A DNA stretch of 64,000 nt from Streptomyces sp. 549 (GCF_030124175.1 NZ_JASKMT010000021.1:1-64000); one strand, 5' to 3'; positions 26,536-40,263 are shown, numbered from the stretch's first letter. Program-made: numbers and translations. The notes: generated by a model not told the origin, from the letters alone.

Positions 26536-26600
26536 CCGTGCCCCGCGCAGGGCCGCCCGGTCCCGGCTACCCGTCGGTGCCAGGCCCCCGCGGGGCACGG
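26536..26600 (+). terminator. Terminator of the cold-shock gene
   Basis: 12-bp perfect arms (26536-26547 and 26589-26600), 15 nt after the stop codon, with a long GC-rich loop. Confidence 0.65.
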
Positions 26601-26625
26601 TCGCGCGGTCGTCACGGCCGCGCCC

Positions 26626-27105
26626 TCACTCCGGCTCGTGCCATCCGGGGACGACCGTGACGGGAATGCCCTCGCTGCGCCACAGGCGGAGCACGTTCGG
26701 GTTGTCGTCCCAGGCGTGCACCGGGCGGAAGCGGCGCCGGATGCTCGCCAGGACGTCCCGCTTCACCTCGTAGTCCGGGCGGCCGTCGTGTGCGGCGCGC
26801 ATCCACATCGTGTCGGAGGGCACGCCGTGCAGGGCCAGCCACATCGCGGTGTGCGGCCGGTACCGGACCGTGCGGGCGGTGACGATCAGCACCGCCTGAC
26901 CGCGCTCGTGCGCCGCGCGGGCCGCGGCGACCACCTCGCCGTGCGGCGGGCAGTCCACGGACGCGGTGTGAAAGGCGTGGAACCCGCCCGGTCCGTCGAG
27001 CAGATGACGCACCCCGCGCACGTCGCACAGAGTGCCGTCCATGTCGAAGATCACGGCCTCGCGCGGAGGGCCACCCGCCGCACCCGTCTCGTTCCCCCTG
27101 CTCAC
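26626..27105 (-). CDS. HAD-type phosphatase (polynucleotide kinase 3'-phosphatase-like)
   Basis: 159 residues from GTG 27105, with GGGGGAGG 8 nt upstream. The DxD motif is AVIFDMDGTLCDVRGVRHLL, motif II is VLIVTARTVRYRPHTAMWL and the C-terminal AWDDNPNVLRLW carries the metal-binding Asp pair. This arrangement matches the phosphatase half of T4 polynucleotide kinase-like proteins. It could dephosphorylate RNA or DNA 3' ends or a small metabolite. No kinase domain is present. Confidence 0.85.
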   Translation of the reverse strand: MSRGNETGAAGGPPREAVIFDMDGTLCDVRGVRHLLDGPGGFHAFHTASVDCPPHGEVVAAARAAHERGQAVLIVTARTVRYRPHTAMWLALHGVPSDTMWMRAAHDGRPDYEVKRDVLASIRRRFRPVHAWDDNPNVLRLWRSEGIPVTVVPGWHEPE

Positions 27106-27242
27106 CACGCCCACCTCCCCCGGAAGACGGCCACCGTAGCCTCCGCCGGGCCGGCATGTCCCGCGACCTTCCAGCGCACCGGACGCCGCGGCACGACGCC
27201 CCCTCACGTCGCCGCGTCACGACACTCCGCGCACCGCGCGCG

Positions 27243-27283
27243 CCGGAGGGCCGGCACCGCGTCGCGGAGTGCCGGCCCTCCGG
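27243..27283 (-). terminator. Terminator of the P-type ATPase gene
   Basis: Perfect 15-bp arms (27243-27257 and 27269-27283) with an 11-nt loop, 7 nt beyond the stop at 27290. Confidence 0.8.
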
Positions 27284-27289
27284 ACGGGG

Positions 27290-31840
<4,551 letters not shown>

Positions 31841-32158
31841 CGACCCTGCCCTTCCACGGAGCTTCCACCGGACGAACATGTGGCGGTGCCGCCTCTGAGG
31901 GACGGCGACCGCCGGTACCGCGCACCGCGTGAGCGTGCGCACGACGGGCCTGCGTGGACGGCCCGCGGAGTCCCGCGCCACCGGACGGGCCGGCCGGTGC
32001 CGGCTCGTTCGCCGACAGCAGCGGCGGAGTGGCTTCCCGGGAAGCTGCGGAGCGGCCGTGCCGCCTCCGTCCGGAGCGCCCGCGCCGTCACTCCCCGGAA
32101 GGGTGAGGACCCACGACTCGGATAACCGCTTTCGCTGGGCTCACACCTGGGAGGGAGG
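31841..32158. other. Gene-free stretch upstream of the P-type ATPase
   Basis: About 320 bp that must contain the ATPase promoter and the end of the whiB-like transcript. No clear operator or hairpin was recognised. Confidence 0.4.
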
Positions 32159-32413
32159 TCAGGAGGCGAGGCGGGCCTTGACGCGTGCCTCGCGGCGCAG
32201 CAGGGCGCGGCGCTGCTCCTCGTCCATGCCGCCCCATATGCCGTGCTGTTGGCGCGAGTCCAGAGCCCAGCGGGCGCACTGCTCGATGACGGGGCAGGTG
32301 CGGCAGACCTGCTTGGCATCCTCGGCCTGCCGCAGGGCCGGACCTCGGGAACCGACGGGGAAGAACAGTTCGGCGTCCTCGTTGCGGCACACGGCGTACT
32401 CGCGCCAGTTCAT
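32159..32413 (-). CDS. WhiB-family iron-sulfur transcription factor
   Basis: 84 residues, close in length and layout to WblE/WhiB1-type proteins. Cluster ligands are Cys9, Cys37, Cys40 and Cys46 (AVCRNED and QVCRTCPVIEQC), binding a [4Fe-4S] cluster that reacts with O2 or NO. The G(I/V)WGG turn (HGIWGGMDEEQR) and the basic C-terminal RREARVKARLAS contact sigma factor and DNA. WblE itself is usually in a conserved central locus, so this is more likely a paralogue. ATG 32413 is the only good start; an AT-richer leader (32600-32680) precedes it. Confidence 0.93.
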   Translation of the reverse strand: MNWREYAVCRNEDAELFFPVGSRGPALRQAEDAKQVCRTCPVIEQCARWALDSRQQHGIWGGMDEEQRRALLRREARVKARLAS

Positions 32414-32680
32414 GGTGGTCTCCGTCTCGATGGGGAGGGCGCCCCGCAGGGCCGTCGGGCCGTTCGCTGAGCCGGTGCTGGTGCGTGCGCGGTGGAGGGC
32501 GGCAGGAGCACGGACGGGCCTGTGCTGCGGCGGGTCGAGTCGGTGGTCGCCTGCCGCGGACGGCGGCGGATGCCGGCGGTCGGCTCGGAAAAGTCCGCTG
32601 TGGGTTCTGGTGGCCGCTGTCGTTGGTATGAAACGTCCCGTTCCGCTTTTTCGCGCGAATCGTCCGAAACCCTGTAGCAG

Positions 32681-32818
32681 AGCAACGACCTGTTCGCCGT
32701 TCTCGACCGCCACCGGCCGGGACAGATGGAACGCGACGAGTACGTGGACCGGATCTTCGCCCTCGTCCGGCAGGGCGTCAGGGACGAGGAGGACGGCCTG
32801 CTGCCCCGGTCCCCGGTG
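32681..32818 (+). pseudogene. Hemerythrin (HHE) domain gene remnant
   Basis: The plus-strand frame reads SNDLFAVLDRHRPGQ, then ERDEYVDRIFALVRQGVRDE and EDGLLPR. This matches the C-terminal half of hemerythrin HHE domains, where a segment ending in (H/R)xxEExxLLPR carries iron ligands. It is opened by a stop at 32675, has no start or ribosome site, and runs into the antisense DUF1360 gene. It is a decayed fragment. Confidence 0.55.
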
Positions 32819-32819
32819 G

Positions 32820-33362
32820 TCAGTCCTCCTCCACCTTCTGGGTCAGGGCGGCGTAGCCGAGCTGCAGCAGGTCCGAGACGGCCAGTGCGGTGAGCGCGCC
32901 GGTCACCGTCCGCCCGCCGCGGGGCCACACCAGCTGGGCCGCCGTCAGCCCGGTCGCCACCCACGTGCCCAGGCAGAACGGGCAGGTCAGCAGTTCACCG
33001 ACGGCGTGGCTGGGCGTGTCGCCGCGCACTTCCTCGCTCAGCTCCGACGGCCCTTCCGGGCCTTCGTATCGGGTGAACGGGGCGCGCAGCGGACTTGTCA
33101 CGGCGCTCTTGGTGAGCAGCCGGCTCAGCCGGAACGTGGCGACCGACGTCAGCAGCACGTCGTAGGGCTCGGGACGCTCGGGCAGCGGCCGTCCGCGGAG
33201 CCGGACCGCCACCGCGCAGCCGGCCGCGTAGGCGCTGAATCCGGCCATCGCCTTCAGGTAGCCGCCGAGCGGCCGGTCGCTGCCCGCCGAGTACGACCGG
33301 TGGACGCGGCGCAGCGCCTCGGCGGCACGGGTCTTCGGGTTCTGGTCGGTGGTGTTCTCCAC
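32820..33362 (-). CDS. DUF1360 domain membrane protein
   Basis: 180 residues. Family marks are YDVLLTSVATFRLSRLLTKSAVTSPLRAPF, VRGDTPSHAVGELLTCPFCLGTWVATGL and a C-terminal membrane helix. The CPFCLGTW cysteine pair is conserved in DUF1360, a family sometimes named sporulation protein YjcL/YndB-like in other phyla. GTG 33362 is used, with AGGCGAGG upstream. Function unknown. Confidence 0.85.
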   Translation of the reverse strand: MENTTDQNPKTRAAEALRRVHRSYSAGSDRPLGGYLKAMAGFSAYAAGCAVAVRLRGRPLPERPEPYDVLLTSVATFRLSRLLTKSAVTSPLRAPFTRYEGPEGPSELSEEVRGDTPSHAVGELLTCPFCLGTWVATGLTAAQLVWPRGGRTVTGALTALAVSDLLQLGYAALTQKVEED

Positions 33363-33540
33363 GTGGGTCCTCGCCTCTCGCACCGGTGCCGGAGCCCGGT
33401 CGCCGCCTCCGCTTCTCACCGCCACCGGAGTGCCCCGCCATCGCCCGCCCACACGTCCGCCCGAGGGCCGGTCCCGCGTCCGGCCCGTCGGGAGCTCCGG
33501 TGGAGCGGGCGGCACCTCGGCAGGGGCGGACGCGGCGACA

Positions 33541-33565
33541 GTTTCCGCTGGTGGCAGTCGGGTAC
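33541..33565 (+). promoter_or_regulatory. Candidate sigma-B-type promoter
   Basis: GTTTC (33541-33545), 14-nt spacer, GGGTAC (33560-33565): an exact fit to the Streptomyces sigma-B consensus GNNTN-(14-16)-GGGTA(C/T). It lies 78 nt upstream of the small acidic protein gene. Confidence 0.5.
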
Positions 33566-33643
33566 CCGGTTGCACTCCGGTACCTGACCGGGGCACCCGC
33601 CCCGAACAGCAAGACGACACAGCGACAAGCAAGGAGCCGGCTC

Positions 33644-33805
33644 ATGACCGTTCCCGAGGAGAACCGCCCGAAGACGCAGAAGACGGAGGACGTTCTCGGA
33701 GACGCGCAGCACACTCCGCCCGAGCCGCAGGGCGCCAGCGGGCGCACGATGCGGGAGGCGCTGGAGGAGGCGGACGTCAGCCCGGACGACTTCACCGAGA
33801 ACTGA
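33644..33805 (+). CDS. Small acidic protein, probably stress-induced
   Basis: 53 residues, no cysteines, highly charged: MTVPEENRPKTQKTEDVLGD then a predicted helix TMREALEEADVSPDDFTEN. AAGGAG lies 8 nt before the ATG, and a sigma-B-like promoter lies upstream. No family is recognised. The composition suggests a disordered, soluble protein. Confidence 0.65.
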   Translation: MTVPEENRPKTQKTEDVLGDAQHTPPEPQGASGRTMREALEEADVSPDDFTEN

Positions 33806-34223
33806 GCACCCGGTCCACCGAGAACGGAGCGCCCGACCGTGAGAACCGGGCTCCCGTCGGCGGCCCCGCCGAAGACGGGCTGAGGGCCCCGGACGTACCT
33901 GTGGCCCCTCTCACACGTGTCCGCCCCGCTGGCTGCGGAACGTTTCGTTCCGGTCGGCCGTTCTTACCAGTGCGGGTACGGAGGGGACAGTGTCCCCGGG
34001 CCCACACCACGCCCACGGGGAAGATCGTTCGGCTGAAGCCCCGTGGAGCGACTCGCCGAGAGGCGACCGCCCTTCCGACCCCCGAGCCGCCCCGGCTGGT
34101 CTCCCCCGTCCAGCCGGGGCTCCCTTCTGTCCGCGACGCGCCCGGTCGTGTCCCGCCACGCGGGATGCCGACCGGGCGTGCTGGGTTTCGCAAGGCCGGG
34201 CACCCGCCCGATCGGCAGGTACC

Positions 34224-34388
34224 GACGTCCAGGGCTGGAAGACGGCCCGCCTGTACCTGGTCGGCGGGGGAGCGGTGTACCCGGTGCTGCTCGCCTACGG
34301 CCTGGTGGCCGACATGGACAGCGACGCGGGCTTCGTGCCGCTGAACGCCGCGGACAACCGGCTGCGCCTGCTGCTCGGCCTCGGATGA
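34224..34388 (+). pseudogene. DUF4383 membrane protein remnant
   Basis: The segment ARLYLVGGGAVYPVLLAYGL then DSDAGFVPLNAADNRLRLLL matches the last helices of DUF4383 proteins, in which NTADNWLHLGLG is the conserved signature. The upstream two thirds and the final helix are absent, and the open frame to the left is not homologous. The gap 33806-34510 has no intact gene. Confidence 0.65.
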
Positions 34389-34484
34389 CCGGGGTGGGCG
34401 TGCCGCTGACCCGGGCCGTTCTCCGCCGATGTGGCCGACTGGGCCGCGGCCCGGAGGGCGTGGCTGTAACGGGCTTGCCTATGC

Positions 34485-34497
34485 GTCGTTCAACGAC
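34485..34497. promoter_or_regulatory. Dyad upstream of padR-like gene
   Basis: GTCGTT-c-AACGAC is a perfect 6-bp dyad next to an AT-rich TATATT (about 34499-34504), 13-26 nt before the PadR start codon. It fits an autoregulatory operator overlapping the promoter. Confidence 0.5.
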
Positions 34498-34510
34498 ATA
34501 TATTGCTGAC

Positions 34511-34852
34511 ATGAGTGAACGTACGATGCAGGAGCCCACCCTGCTGCTCCTCACGGCCCTCGCCGACACGCCGCGCCACGGGTACGCCATCACGCAGGAG
34601 ATCAAGAAGATGTCCGGCGGGCAGGTGGTCATGCGGACCGGAACGCTCTACGGCGCCCTGGAACGCCTGCTCAAGCAGGGCCTGATCGAGGTTCACCAGG
34701 AGGAAGTGGTGGACGGCCGGCTCCGCCGCAGTTACGCCCTGGCGCCCGAAGGCCGGCAGCGGCTCGCCGCCGAGGCGGAACGAATCGCCGGAACGGCGCG
34801 CGAGGCCACCCGGCGGCTCCGCCTCGCCGCCGAGCGCCCGGCGACGGCATGA
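34511..34852 (+). CDS. PadR-family transcriptional regulator
   Basis: 113 residues. The winged-helix core is LLLLTALADTPRHGYAITQEI, RTGTLYGALERLLKQGLIEV and RLRRSYALAPEGRQRL, the standard PadR pattern; the C-terminal dimer helix is short. ATG 34511 is preferred to the upstream GTG frame. The stop overlaps the next ATG (ATGA), so the membrane protein is translationally coupled. A dyad just upstream is a likely own operator. Confidence 0.93.
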   Translation: MSERTMQEPTLLLLTALADTPRHGYAITQEIKKMSGGQVVMRTGTLYGALERLLKQGLIEVHQEEVVDGRLRRSYALAPEGRQRLAAEAERIAGTAREATRRLRLAAERPATA

Positions 34853-35727
34853 GGCCCTCGGTCCTGCGGCTCTACCCGGCCGACTACCGCTGCACCCACG
34901 GAGACGAGATCGCCGAGGTGTACGGCGAGACCGTCCGGGACGCGCCCGCCTCGGTGCGGTACCGCGAGACGCTCGACATCGCGGGGCACGCCCTGCGCCT
35001 GCGGCTCGGTCTCGGCTCTGCCGGCCGGCCCGCGGAACTGGTCGCCACGGCGGCCCCGTTCGCCCTGGCCGCCTCCGCCGCCTGGTCCGCCGCGTACATC
35101 ACCGGCTGGTACGTCGGCGCCCGCGCGGGCGCCCAGCAGCCCGTCTTCCACCTGCATCCTCAACTCACCGCGCTCATGGCCTGCCACCTCGTCGTGCTGG
35201 TCGGAGCCGTCACCGCGCTGGCCAGCCGCTGGCTGCCCGGCGTGCTGCTCACCGCAGCCGGACTGACGCTCCTCACCGGCACCTCGCTGGCCGTCGGGCC
35301 GGTCCACGCCGACCCGGTCGGCCTCACCGCGGTGATGGCCGCCCTCACCGCGGTGATCGTGCTGGGCTGCCCGCCCGACCTGCGCCCCGCGCCGTCGACC
35401 CGTGCCCTCGCCGGGGCAGCGGCGGCGGTGGCCTGGCTGCCGCTGGCGGCCCTGTACGCGCACCTGCTGCCGATCACCACCGACTACGGTGCCTGGCCGT
35501 TCCTCGTCCTGGCCGCCACGGGCGCGGGCACCGCCCTCGCCGCCCGCAGCAGCGGCCTGCTCCACCTGGCGGCCATGGCACTCGCCGCCGCGCCCTTTGT
35601 CGCACTCAGCGCCTCCGTGTGGGGCTCGGCCCTGCCGGTGCTCGCCGGATGGGCCCTCATCCCGCTCGCGGCGGTACCGACCTATGCGCTGCACCTGCTG
35701 CGCGGAGGCCGAACTCCCGCTCTCTGA
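34849..35727 (+). CDS. PadR-coupled multi-helix membrane protein
   Basis: 292 residues. A cytoplasmic N-terminus with LRLYPADYRCTHGDEIAEVY (a motif shared with permease-prefix proteins found beside PadR regulators) is followed by about seven membrane helices. No catalytic motif is visible. In actinobacteria such genes follow PadR regulators and often respond to envelope stress or antibiotics; here that is inferred from context. Confidence 0.8.
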   Translation: MRPSVLRLYPADYRCTHGDEIAEVYGETVRDAPASVRYRETLDIAGHALRLRLGLGSAGRPAELVATAAPFALAASAAWSAAYITGWYVGARAGAQQPVFHLHPQLTALMACHLVVLVGAVTALASRWLPGVLLTAAGLTLLTGTSLAVGPVHADPVGLTAVMAALTAVIVLGCPPDLRPAPSTRALAGAAAAVAWLPLAALYAHLLPITTDYGAWPFLVLAATGAGTALAARSSGLLHLAAMALAAAPFVALSASVWGSALPVLAGWALIPLAAVPTYALHLLRGGRTPAL

Positions 35728-35890
35728 CTGCCCGCCGCAACGCCTCCGGCGCCACCCCACCCCTGCACCCCACCGCGCTCGTCCTCGCACCTCCCTCACC
35801 GGCGTCCGACCCGCCCGGGCTGCCGGAGCGGCGCCTTTCCCGGCCGCCGTGCTGCCGCCCACCGGTACGCCTGCCCGCGCTCCGAACTCC

Positions 35891-35928
35891 CGTCCTGCCT
35901 GCCTGCCCGCCTGCCTGCCCGCCTGACG
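35891..35928. repeat. Tetranucleotide CCTG/CCCG run
   Basis: About nine consecutive CCTG or CCCG units in the intergenic region before the DUF4184 gene. It looks like replication-slippage sequence. Confidence 0.6.
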
Positions 35929-35984
35929 CTCTGCCGGCCGGGCTGCCCCGCCCTGCCCACGCCCCGCACACCGTGAGGACCACC

Positions 35985-36860
35985 GTGCCCCTGACCTTCT
36001 CCCACCCGGCCGCCGTGCTGCCGCTGCTGCGCGAGCCGTTCGTCCCTGCCGCTCTGGTCGCCGGTTCGCTCGCCCCTGACCTGCCCTACTACCTCGATGT
36101 GCCGGTGTCGGCCCAGGACTGGTACGGGCCGTTCCTCAACGCCACCGAAACCCACAGCCTCACCGGGCTCCTCACCCTGGACCTGGTCATCACGGGCGTG
36201 CTGCTGGCCGTTGTCGTCCTGGTGCGGCGGCCGGTGCTCGCGCTGCTGCCGACCCGGCGGGTACCCCCGGCGACCCCGCCCCGGCCCAGCACAGCCCGGC
36301 CGACTGGGAGGCAACTGCCGCGACGGGCGTTCTGGCTGCTTGTCTCCGCCCTGATCGGCGTGGCGAGCCACCTGCTCTGGGACGCGTTCACGCACGCCGA
36401 CGGCCACATCGTCACCCATGTGGCGATCCTGAGGTTCCAGGTAGCGGACGGCCTGCCCGCCTTCCGCCTGCTCCAGCACCTCAGCACCGCCGGTGGCGCC
36501 CTGGTGCTGGCCTGGTGGCTCAGGCGGTGGTGGCGGCAGCGGCCTCCCGCCGCGCCCGTGCCGACCACCCCGCACGGCCTCACCCGTGGCGCCCGGCGGG
36601 CCGTGCTGACCGGACTCTCCCTGTGTGTCGCCGCCGGTGTCGGCTGGAGGTTCGTCGGACTGGCGGGGGAGGACGGTGCTCGCCTCGACCTGGAACACGC
36701 CCTGACCCACCTCGTCACCGCCGGTGCCGCCTCCCTCGCCTGCGCCACGGCTTTCTACGCGCTGACGTGGTGGACCGTCCACTGGGCCCGCCGTGCCGCC
36801 GCCGGGCCCCGCCCTGCCGGACGGCCCGAGACCGTCGGGCAGGGCCCCTCGCTCCGCTGA
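35985..36860 (+). CDS. DUF4184 family membrane protein
   Basis: 291 residues from GTG 35985 (GTGAGGACCACC before it). The N-terminal signature PLTFSHPAAVLPLLRE plus SLAPDLPYYL and SHLLWDAFTH define DUF4184, a predicted membrane-bound metal-dependent hydrolase-like family. His and Asp in these motifs could bind metal. About six membrane helices. The preceding 250 bp contain a CCTG/CCCG tetranucleotide run (35891-35928) and no gene. Confidence 0.88.
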   Translation: MPLTFSHPAAVLPLLREPFVPAALVAGSLAPDLPYYLDVPVSAQDWYGPFLNATETHSLTGLLTLDLVITGVLLAVVVLVRRPVLALLPTRRVPPATPPRPSTARPTGRQLPRRAFWLLVSALIGVASHLLWDAFTHADGHIVTHVAILRFQVADGLPAFRLLQHLSTAGGALVLAWWLRRWWRQRPPAAPVPTTPHGLTRGARRAVLTGLSLCVAAGVGWRFVGLAGEDGARLDLEHALTHLVTAGAASLACATAFYALTWWTVHWARRAAAGPRPAGRPETVGQGPSLR

Positions 36861-36960
36861 CCGACCCGGTCCGCGCGACGGATCGACCCCGCATGGCACA
36901 GTGCGACGGCAGGCGCGGACGGGCGGGCTGAAGAGCCCGCGGGTGAAGGGCGGTGGACGG

Positions 36961-37460
36961 GTGGAGCACTTTCCGCAGTCGCTGCCGGTCCGCGCTGCCG
37001 CGTACCGCTCCGAGCAGGGCCACCTCTGGTGGGATCGGCTTCCGCAGCTCGTGGCGGAACTGCGGCAGCAGTGGGCGCTTCGTCTCGACGCCCCCTTCCG
37101 GGAAGGTAGTTGCTCCTGGGCCGCGCCCGCACGTCTGCCGGACGGTGGCAGCGCGGTGCTGAAGATCAGCCTTCCGCATCCGGAAGCCGCCGGTGAAGCG
37201 GACGCCCTGCGGAGGTGGAAGGGAGCGGGCGCCGTGCGGCTGCTGTCCCACGACGCGCCCCGGCAGGCGGGTGTCTCACGCTGCTCGCCCGGGCCGTCGG
37301 AGAGGAACCGCGGCGGGTCGCCGCCTGGGCGGTGGCCCGCTGTGTGGAGAACGCCCTCTGGCAGGCGCACCATCACGACCCGCACGCCGGGCAGGTGCTG
37401 ATGCACAAGGCCCGCCTGCTCGCCGTCGAAGCGCACCTGGCCCCGCCGTCTCCGCGCTAA
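36961..37460 (+). pseudogene. Aminoglycoside phosphotransferase (APH(6)-like), internally deleted
   Basis: The N-terminal part is readable from GTG 36961: WWDRLPQLVAELRQQWALRL, ...DGGSAVLKISLPHPEAAGEADALRRW, GAGAVRLLSHD. This is the ATP-binding lobe of the APH(6)/hydroxyurea phosphotransferase family, with the nucleotide Lys in VLKIS. The frame then shifts near 37265 and continues LTLLARAVGEEPRRVAAWAV, ARCVENALW, the family's last helices. The catalytic loop (HGDLHxxN) and DFG-like motif between them are gone, about 150 residues. It cannot confer resistance. Confidence 0.8.
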
Positions 37461-37581
37461 GCGCGTCCGGCCGGGACGGTCGCGTGATCCGTCCCGTCAC
37501 GGCACCCCGGGAACCGGGCTCGGCGTGGCAAAATGATCATCCGACTGTCCGCGGAGCCGCGGCCGACGAGAGGTGACCACG

Positions 37582-38568
37582 ATGACCGTCGGAGGCAGCG
37601 CACCGCACCGCGCCGAGCTCGGCACCTGGCCGACACCGCTGGAACCGGCACCGCGGCTGGGCGAGGCCCTCGGCCTGGACGCCGGCGACCTGTGGATCAA
37701 GCGCGACGACCTGACCGGCCTCGGCGGCGGCGGCAACAAGGTGCGCAAACTGGAGTGGATCTGCGGCGCGGCGCTGGCCGCCGGGGCCACCACGCTGGTC
37801 ACCACCGGAGCCCCGCAGAGCAACCACGCCCGGCTGACCGCAGCCGCCGGCGCCCGGCTCGGCCTGGACGTCGTCCTGGTGCTCGCCGGGCACCCCGGCA
37901 GCTCGGCCTCCGGCAACCTGGCGCTGGACGGCCTGCTCGGCGCCGACGTGGTGTGGGCAGGCGACGTCACCGGCGAGAAACTGGACTCCGCCGCCTGGCA
38001 GTTGGTCGAGCAGCTGCGAAGGCGGGGCGCCGTGCCGGTGCTGATCCCGTTCGGCGGCTCCAGCGTCGCCGGTGCCCGCGGCTACGCCGAGTGCGGACGC
38101 GAACTCCTCGACCAGGCGCCGGACATGGCGCAGGTCTTCGCCGCCGTCGGCTCCGGCGGTACCATGGCCGGGCTGGTCGCCGAGTTGGGTCCGCACCGGG
38201 TGACCGGGGTGCACTGCGGTGCGGTCGCCGACCCGGCCCGCACCGTCGCCGCCCTGGTGTCCGGCCTGACCGGCACGCCCTGCGAGGCGGACACGCTGAC
38301 GCTGCGACTCGACCAGGTCGGCGAGGGCTACGCGGCGCTGACCGAACCGGTGATGACCGCGCTCACCGCCGCCGCCCGCACCGAAGGGCTTCTGCTCGAC
38401 CCGGTCTACACCGGCCGGGCGATGGCCGGCCTGGCAGCCGCGGTGCGCGACGGCCACCTCACCCGCGGGCAGCGCACCGTCTTCCTGCACTCCGGCGGAC
38501 TGCCCGGCTTCTTCGGACACCCCGCCGCCCTCAGCCGGGCGCAGGCCCGCCTCGCCACCGACCACTGA
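37582..38568 (+). CDS. PLP-dependent D-cysteine desulfhydrase / ACC deaminase family protein
   Basis: 328 residues. The PLP Lys lies in DDLTGLGGGGNKVRKLEW, and SNHARLTAAAGARLGL and AVGSGGTMAGLV are the substrate and phosphate-binding loops. LHSGGLPGFFG at the C-terminus carries the conserved Gly-rich turn. The family includes D-cysteine desulfhydrase and 1-aminocyclopropane-1-carboxylate deaminase; the sequence favours the former broad group but cannot decide. ATG 37582 lies 8 nt after GAGAGG; GTG 37573 is too close to it. Confidence 0.9.
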   Translation: MTVGGSAPHRAELGTWPTPLEPAPRLGEALGLDAGDLWIKRDDLTGLGGGGNKVRKLEWICGAALAAGATTLVTTGAPQSNHARLTAAAGARLGLDVVLVLAGHPGSSASGNLALDGLLGADVVWAGDVTGEKLDSAAWQLVEQLRRRGAVPVLIPFGGSSVAGARGYAECGRELLDQAPDMAQVFAAVGSGGTMAGLVAELGPHRVTGVHCGAVADPARTVAALVSGLTGTPCEADTLTLRLDQVGEGYAALTEPVMTALTAAARTEGLLLDPVYTGRAMAGLAAAVRDGHLTRGQRTVFLHSGGLPGFFGHPAALSRAQARLATDH

Positions 38569-38637
38569 CCGCTGGTGCGCCGCGGCCCATCCGGCGGCCC
38601 CACCCCGCGCATCCGCCATCCGGTGCTCCCACCCGGC

Positions 38638-40263
38638 TCAGGAGGCGGGCCGGCCCCGGCGGTCGCGTGTGGTCAGGGCGCGCTGGGCACGGTCGAGCGC
38701 CGCCCTGCCCGGCCGGGGGCGCAGCGCCGCCCTGGCCGCGTTCGCCCCGGGCGCGCCGTGCACACCCCCGCCGGGATGCGCGGAGGCGGACGCCAGGTAC
38801 AGCCCGGCGACCGGCGTCTCGGGCCGTCCGGTGCCGGGCACCGGGCGGAAGACGAGCTGTTGGTGCACGGCGGTCGTGCCGCCGTTGATGGCACCGCCGT
38901 GCAGGTTCGCGTCCAGCGCCTCCAGCGTCGGCGGGGCCAGCACCCGGCGGGCGCGGATCCGGGAGCGGAAACCGGGAGCGTACCGCTCGACCTGCTGCTC
39001 CACGCGGTCCGCCATCGCCTCCTGCTCGCCGCGGTCCCAGCTGCCGGTCAGCCCGTCCCCACCCGCGTCGCCGCGCACGTGGTGCGGCACGTGGGTGTAG
39101 GCCCAGGCCGACTCCGTGCCGGCGGGGGAGCGGGTCGTGTCGGCGGTGGTCATCTGGCCGAACAGGGCGAACGGCTCGTCGGGAACGTGCCCGGTCGCGA
39201 TCTGCGCGGCGAACCGGGTCAGCCCGTCCACACCGTCCGCGAGGTGCACCGTGCCCGCGCCGGACGCCTGCGCGGCCGTCCACGGCACCGGCGAGTCGAG
39301 CGCCCAGTCGACCTTGAAGGTGGCGAAGTCCCACTGGAAGCGCTTCAGGTCGGACAGGACCCGGTCGGGCAGGTCCGCCGGGTCCAGCAACTCCCCGTAC
39401 AGCGCCGGCGCGGAGACGTCCGCGAGCACGGCCCGGGCGGCGGGCACCTCCTCTCCGCCGGCGGTCCGCACCGCCACCGCGCGACCGCCGCGGGTGACGA
39501 CGCCGACCACCCGCTCGTTGCACCGCACCGCGCCGCCGCGCTTCTCCAGCCTGCGCACCAGGGCATCGGTGAGCGCGCCGGCTCCGCCCACCGGCACGGG
39601 GAAGCCGTAGGCCTGCCCGAGCGCCGACATCAGCCAGCCGAGGCCGCCGCTGCCCGCGGCCTCCGGCGGCAGGTCGGCGTGCAGCGCGTTGCCGGCGAGC
39701 AGCAGCCGGCCCCCCTCACCGGCGAACTCCTCCTCACCCATGCGCCGCACCGGCAGCAGCATGGTCCGGGCGAGTCGCAGACCGCCCGCGGCGCGCAGCC
39801 CGGCCGCCAGCCGGACCGCCGACCGCACCGGGGGGAAGGGCGTGAACAGCGCGCGCACGATGTCCGGCCCCAGCCGCCGCCACACGTCGCTCAGCTCGCG
39901 CCAGGCGTCGCCGTCACCCGGCGCGAACTGCTCCAGACCGGCCGCGGTCCGCTCGGCGTCGCGCTCCAGCACCGCGCACCGGCCGTCGAGCAGCGGATGC
40001 GCCAGCACCCGGGGGGCGTGGCTCCACCGCAGGCCCTCGGCTGCCAGGTCCAGGCGGGCCAGGATCGGCGAGGCGGCTGCCAGCGGGTAGAAGGCGCTGA
40101 ACATGTCGCTGACGAAGTCGGGATGCACCCCGCGGTCGCTGCGGACAGCGCCTCCCGGTTCGGGCTGGGCCTCCAGCACCTCCACCGACCACCCGGCGTC
40201 GACCAGCAGGTTCGCCGCCACCAGTCCGTTGGGGCCGGCTCCGATGACCACCGCGTCGGGCAT
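38638..40263 (-). CDS. Phytoene desaturase-like NAD(P)/FAD-dependent oxidoreductase
   Basis: 541 residues. N-terminal dinucleotide motif AVVIGAGPNGLVAANLLVDA with VEVLEAQPEPGGAVRS, and the C-terminal FAD motif PVAGLYLASASAHPGGGVHGAPGANAA, which is diagnostic of the CrtI/carotenoid isomerase family. Actinobacterial members of this branch act on unknown lipids or isoprenoids. It begins 64 bp beyond the SRPBCC gene stop on the same strand, and the two are likely one transcript. Confidence 0.9.
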   Translation of the reverse strand: MPDAVVIGAGPNGLVAANLLVDAGWSVEVLEAQPEPGGAVRSDRGVHPDFVSDMFSAFYPLAAASPILARLDLAAEGLRWSHAPRVLAHPLLDGRCAVLERDAERTAAGLEQFAPGDGDAWRELSDVWRRLGPDIVRALFTPFPPVRSAVRLAAGLRAAGGLRLARTMLLPVRRMGEEEFAGEGGRLLLAGNALHADLPPEAAGSGGLGWLMSALGQAYGFPVPVGGAGALTDALVRRLEKRGGAVRCNERVVGVVTRGGRAVAVRTAGGEEVPAARAVLADVSAPALYGELLDPADLPDRVLSDLKRFQWDFATFKVDWALDSPVPWTAAQASGAGTVHLADGVDGLTRFAAQIATGHVPDEPFALFGQMTTADTTRSPAGTESAWAYTHVPHHVRGDAGGDGLTGSWDRGEQEAMADRVEQQVERYAPGFRSRIRARRVLAPPTLEALDANLHGGAINGGTTAVHQQLVFRPVPGTGRPETPVAGLYLASASAHPGGGVHGAPGANAARAALRPRPGRAALDRAQRALTTRDRRGRPAS

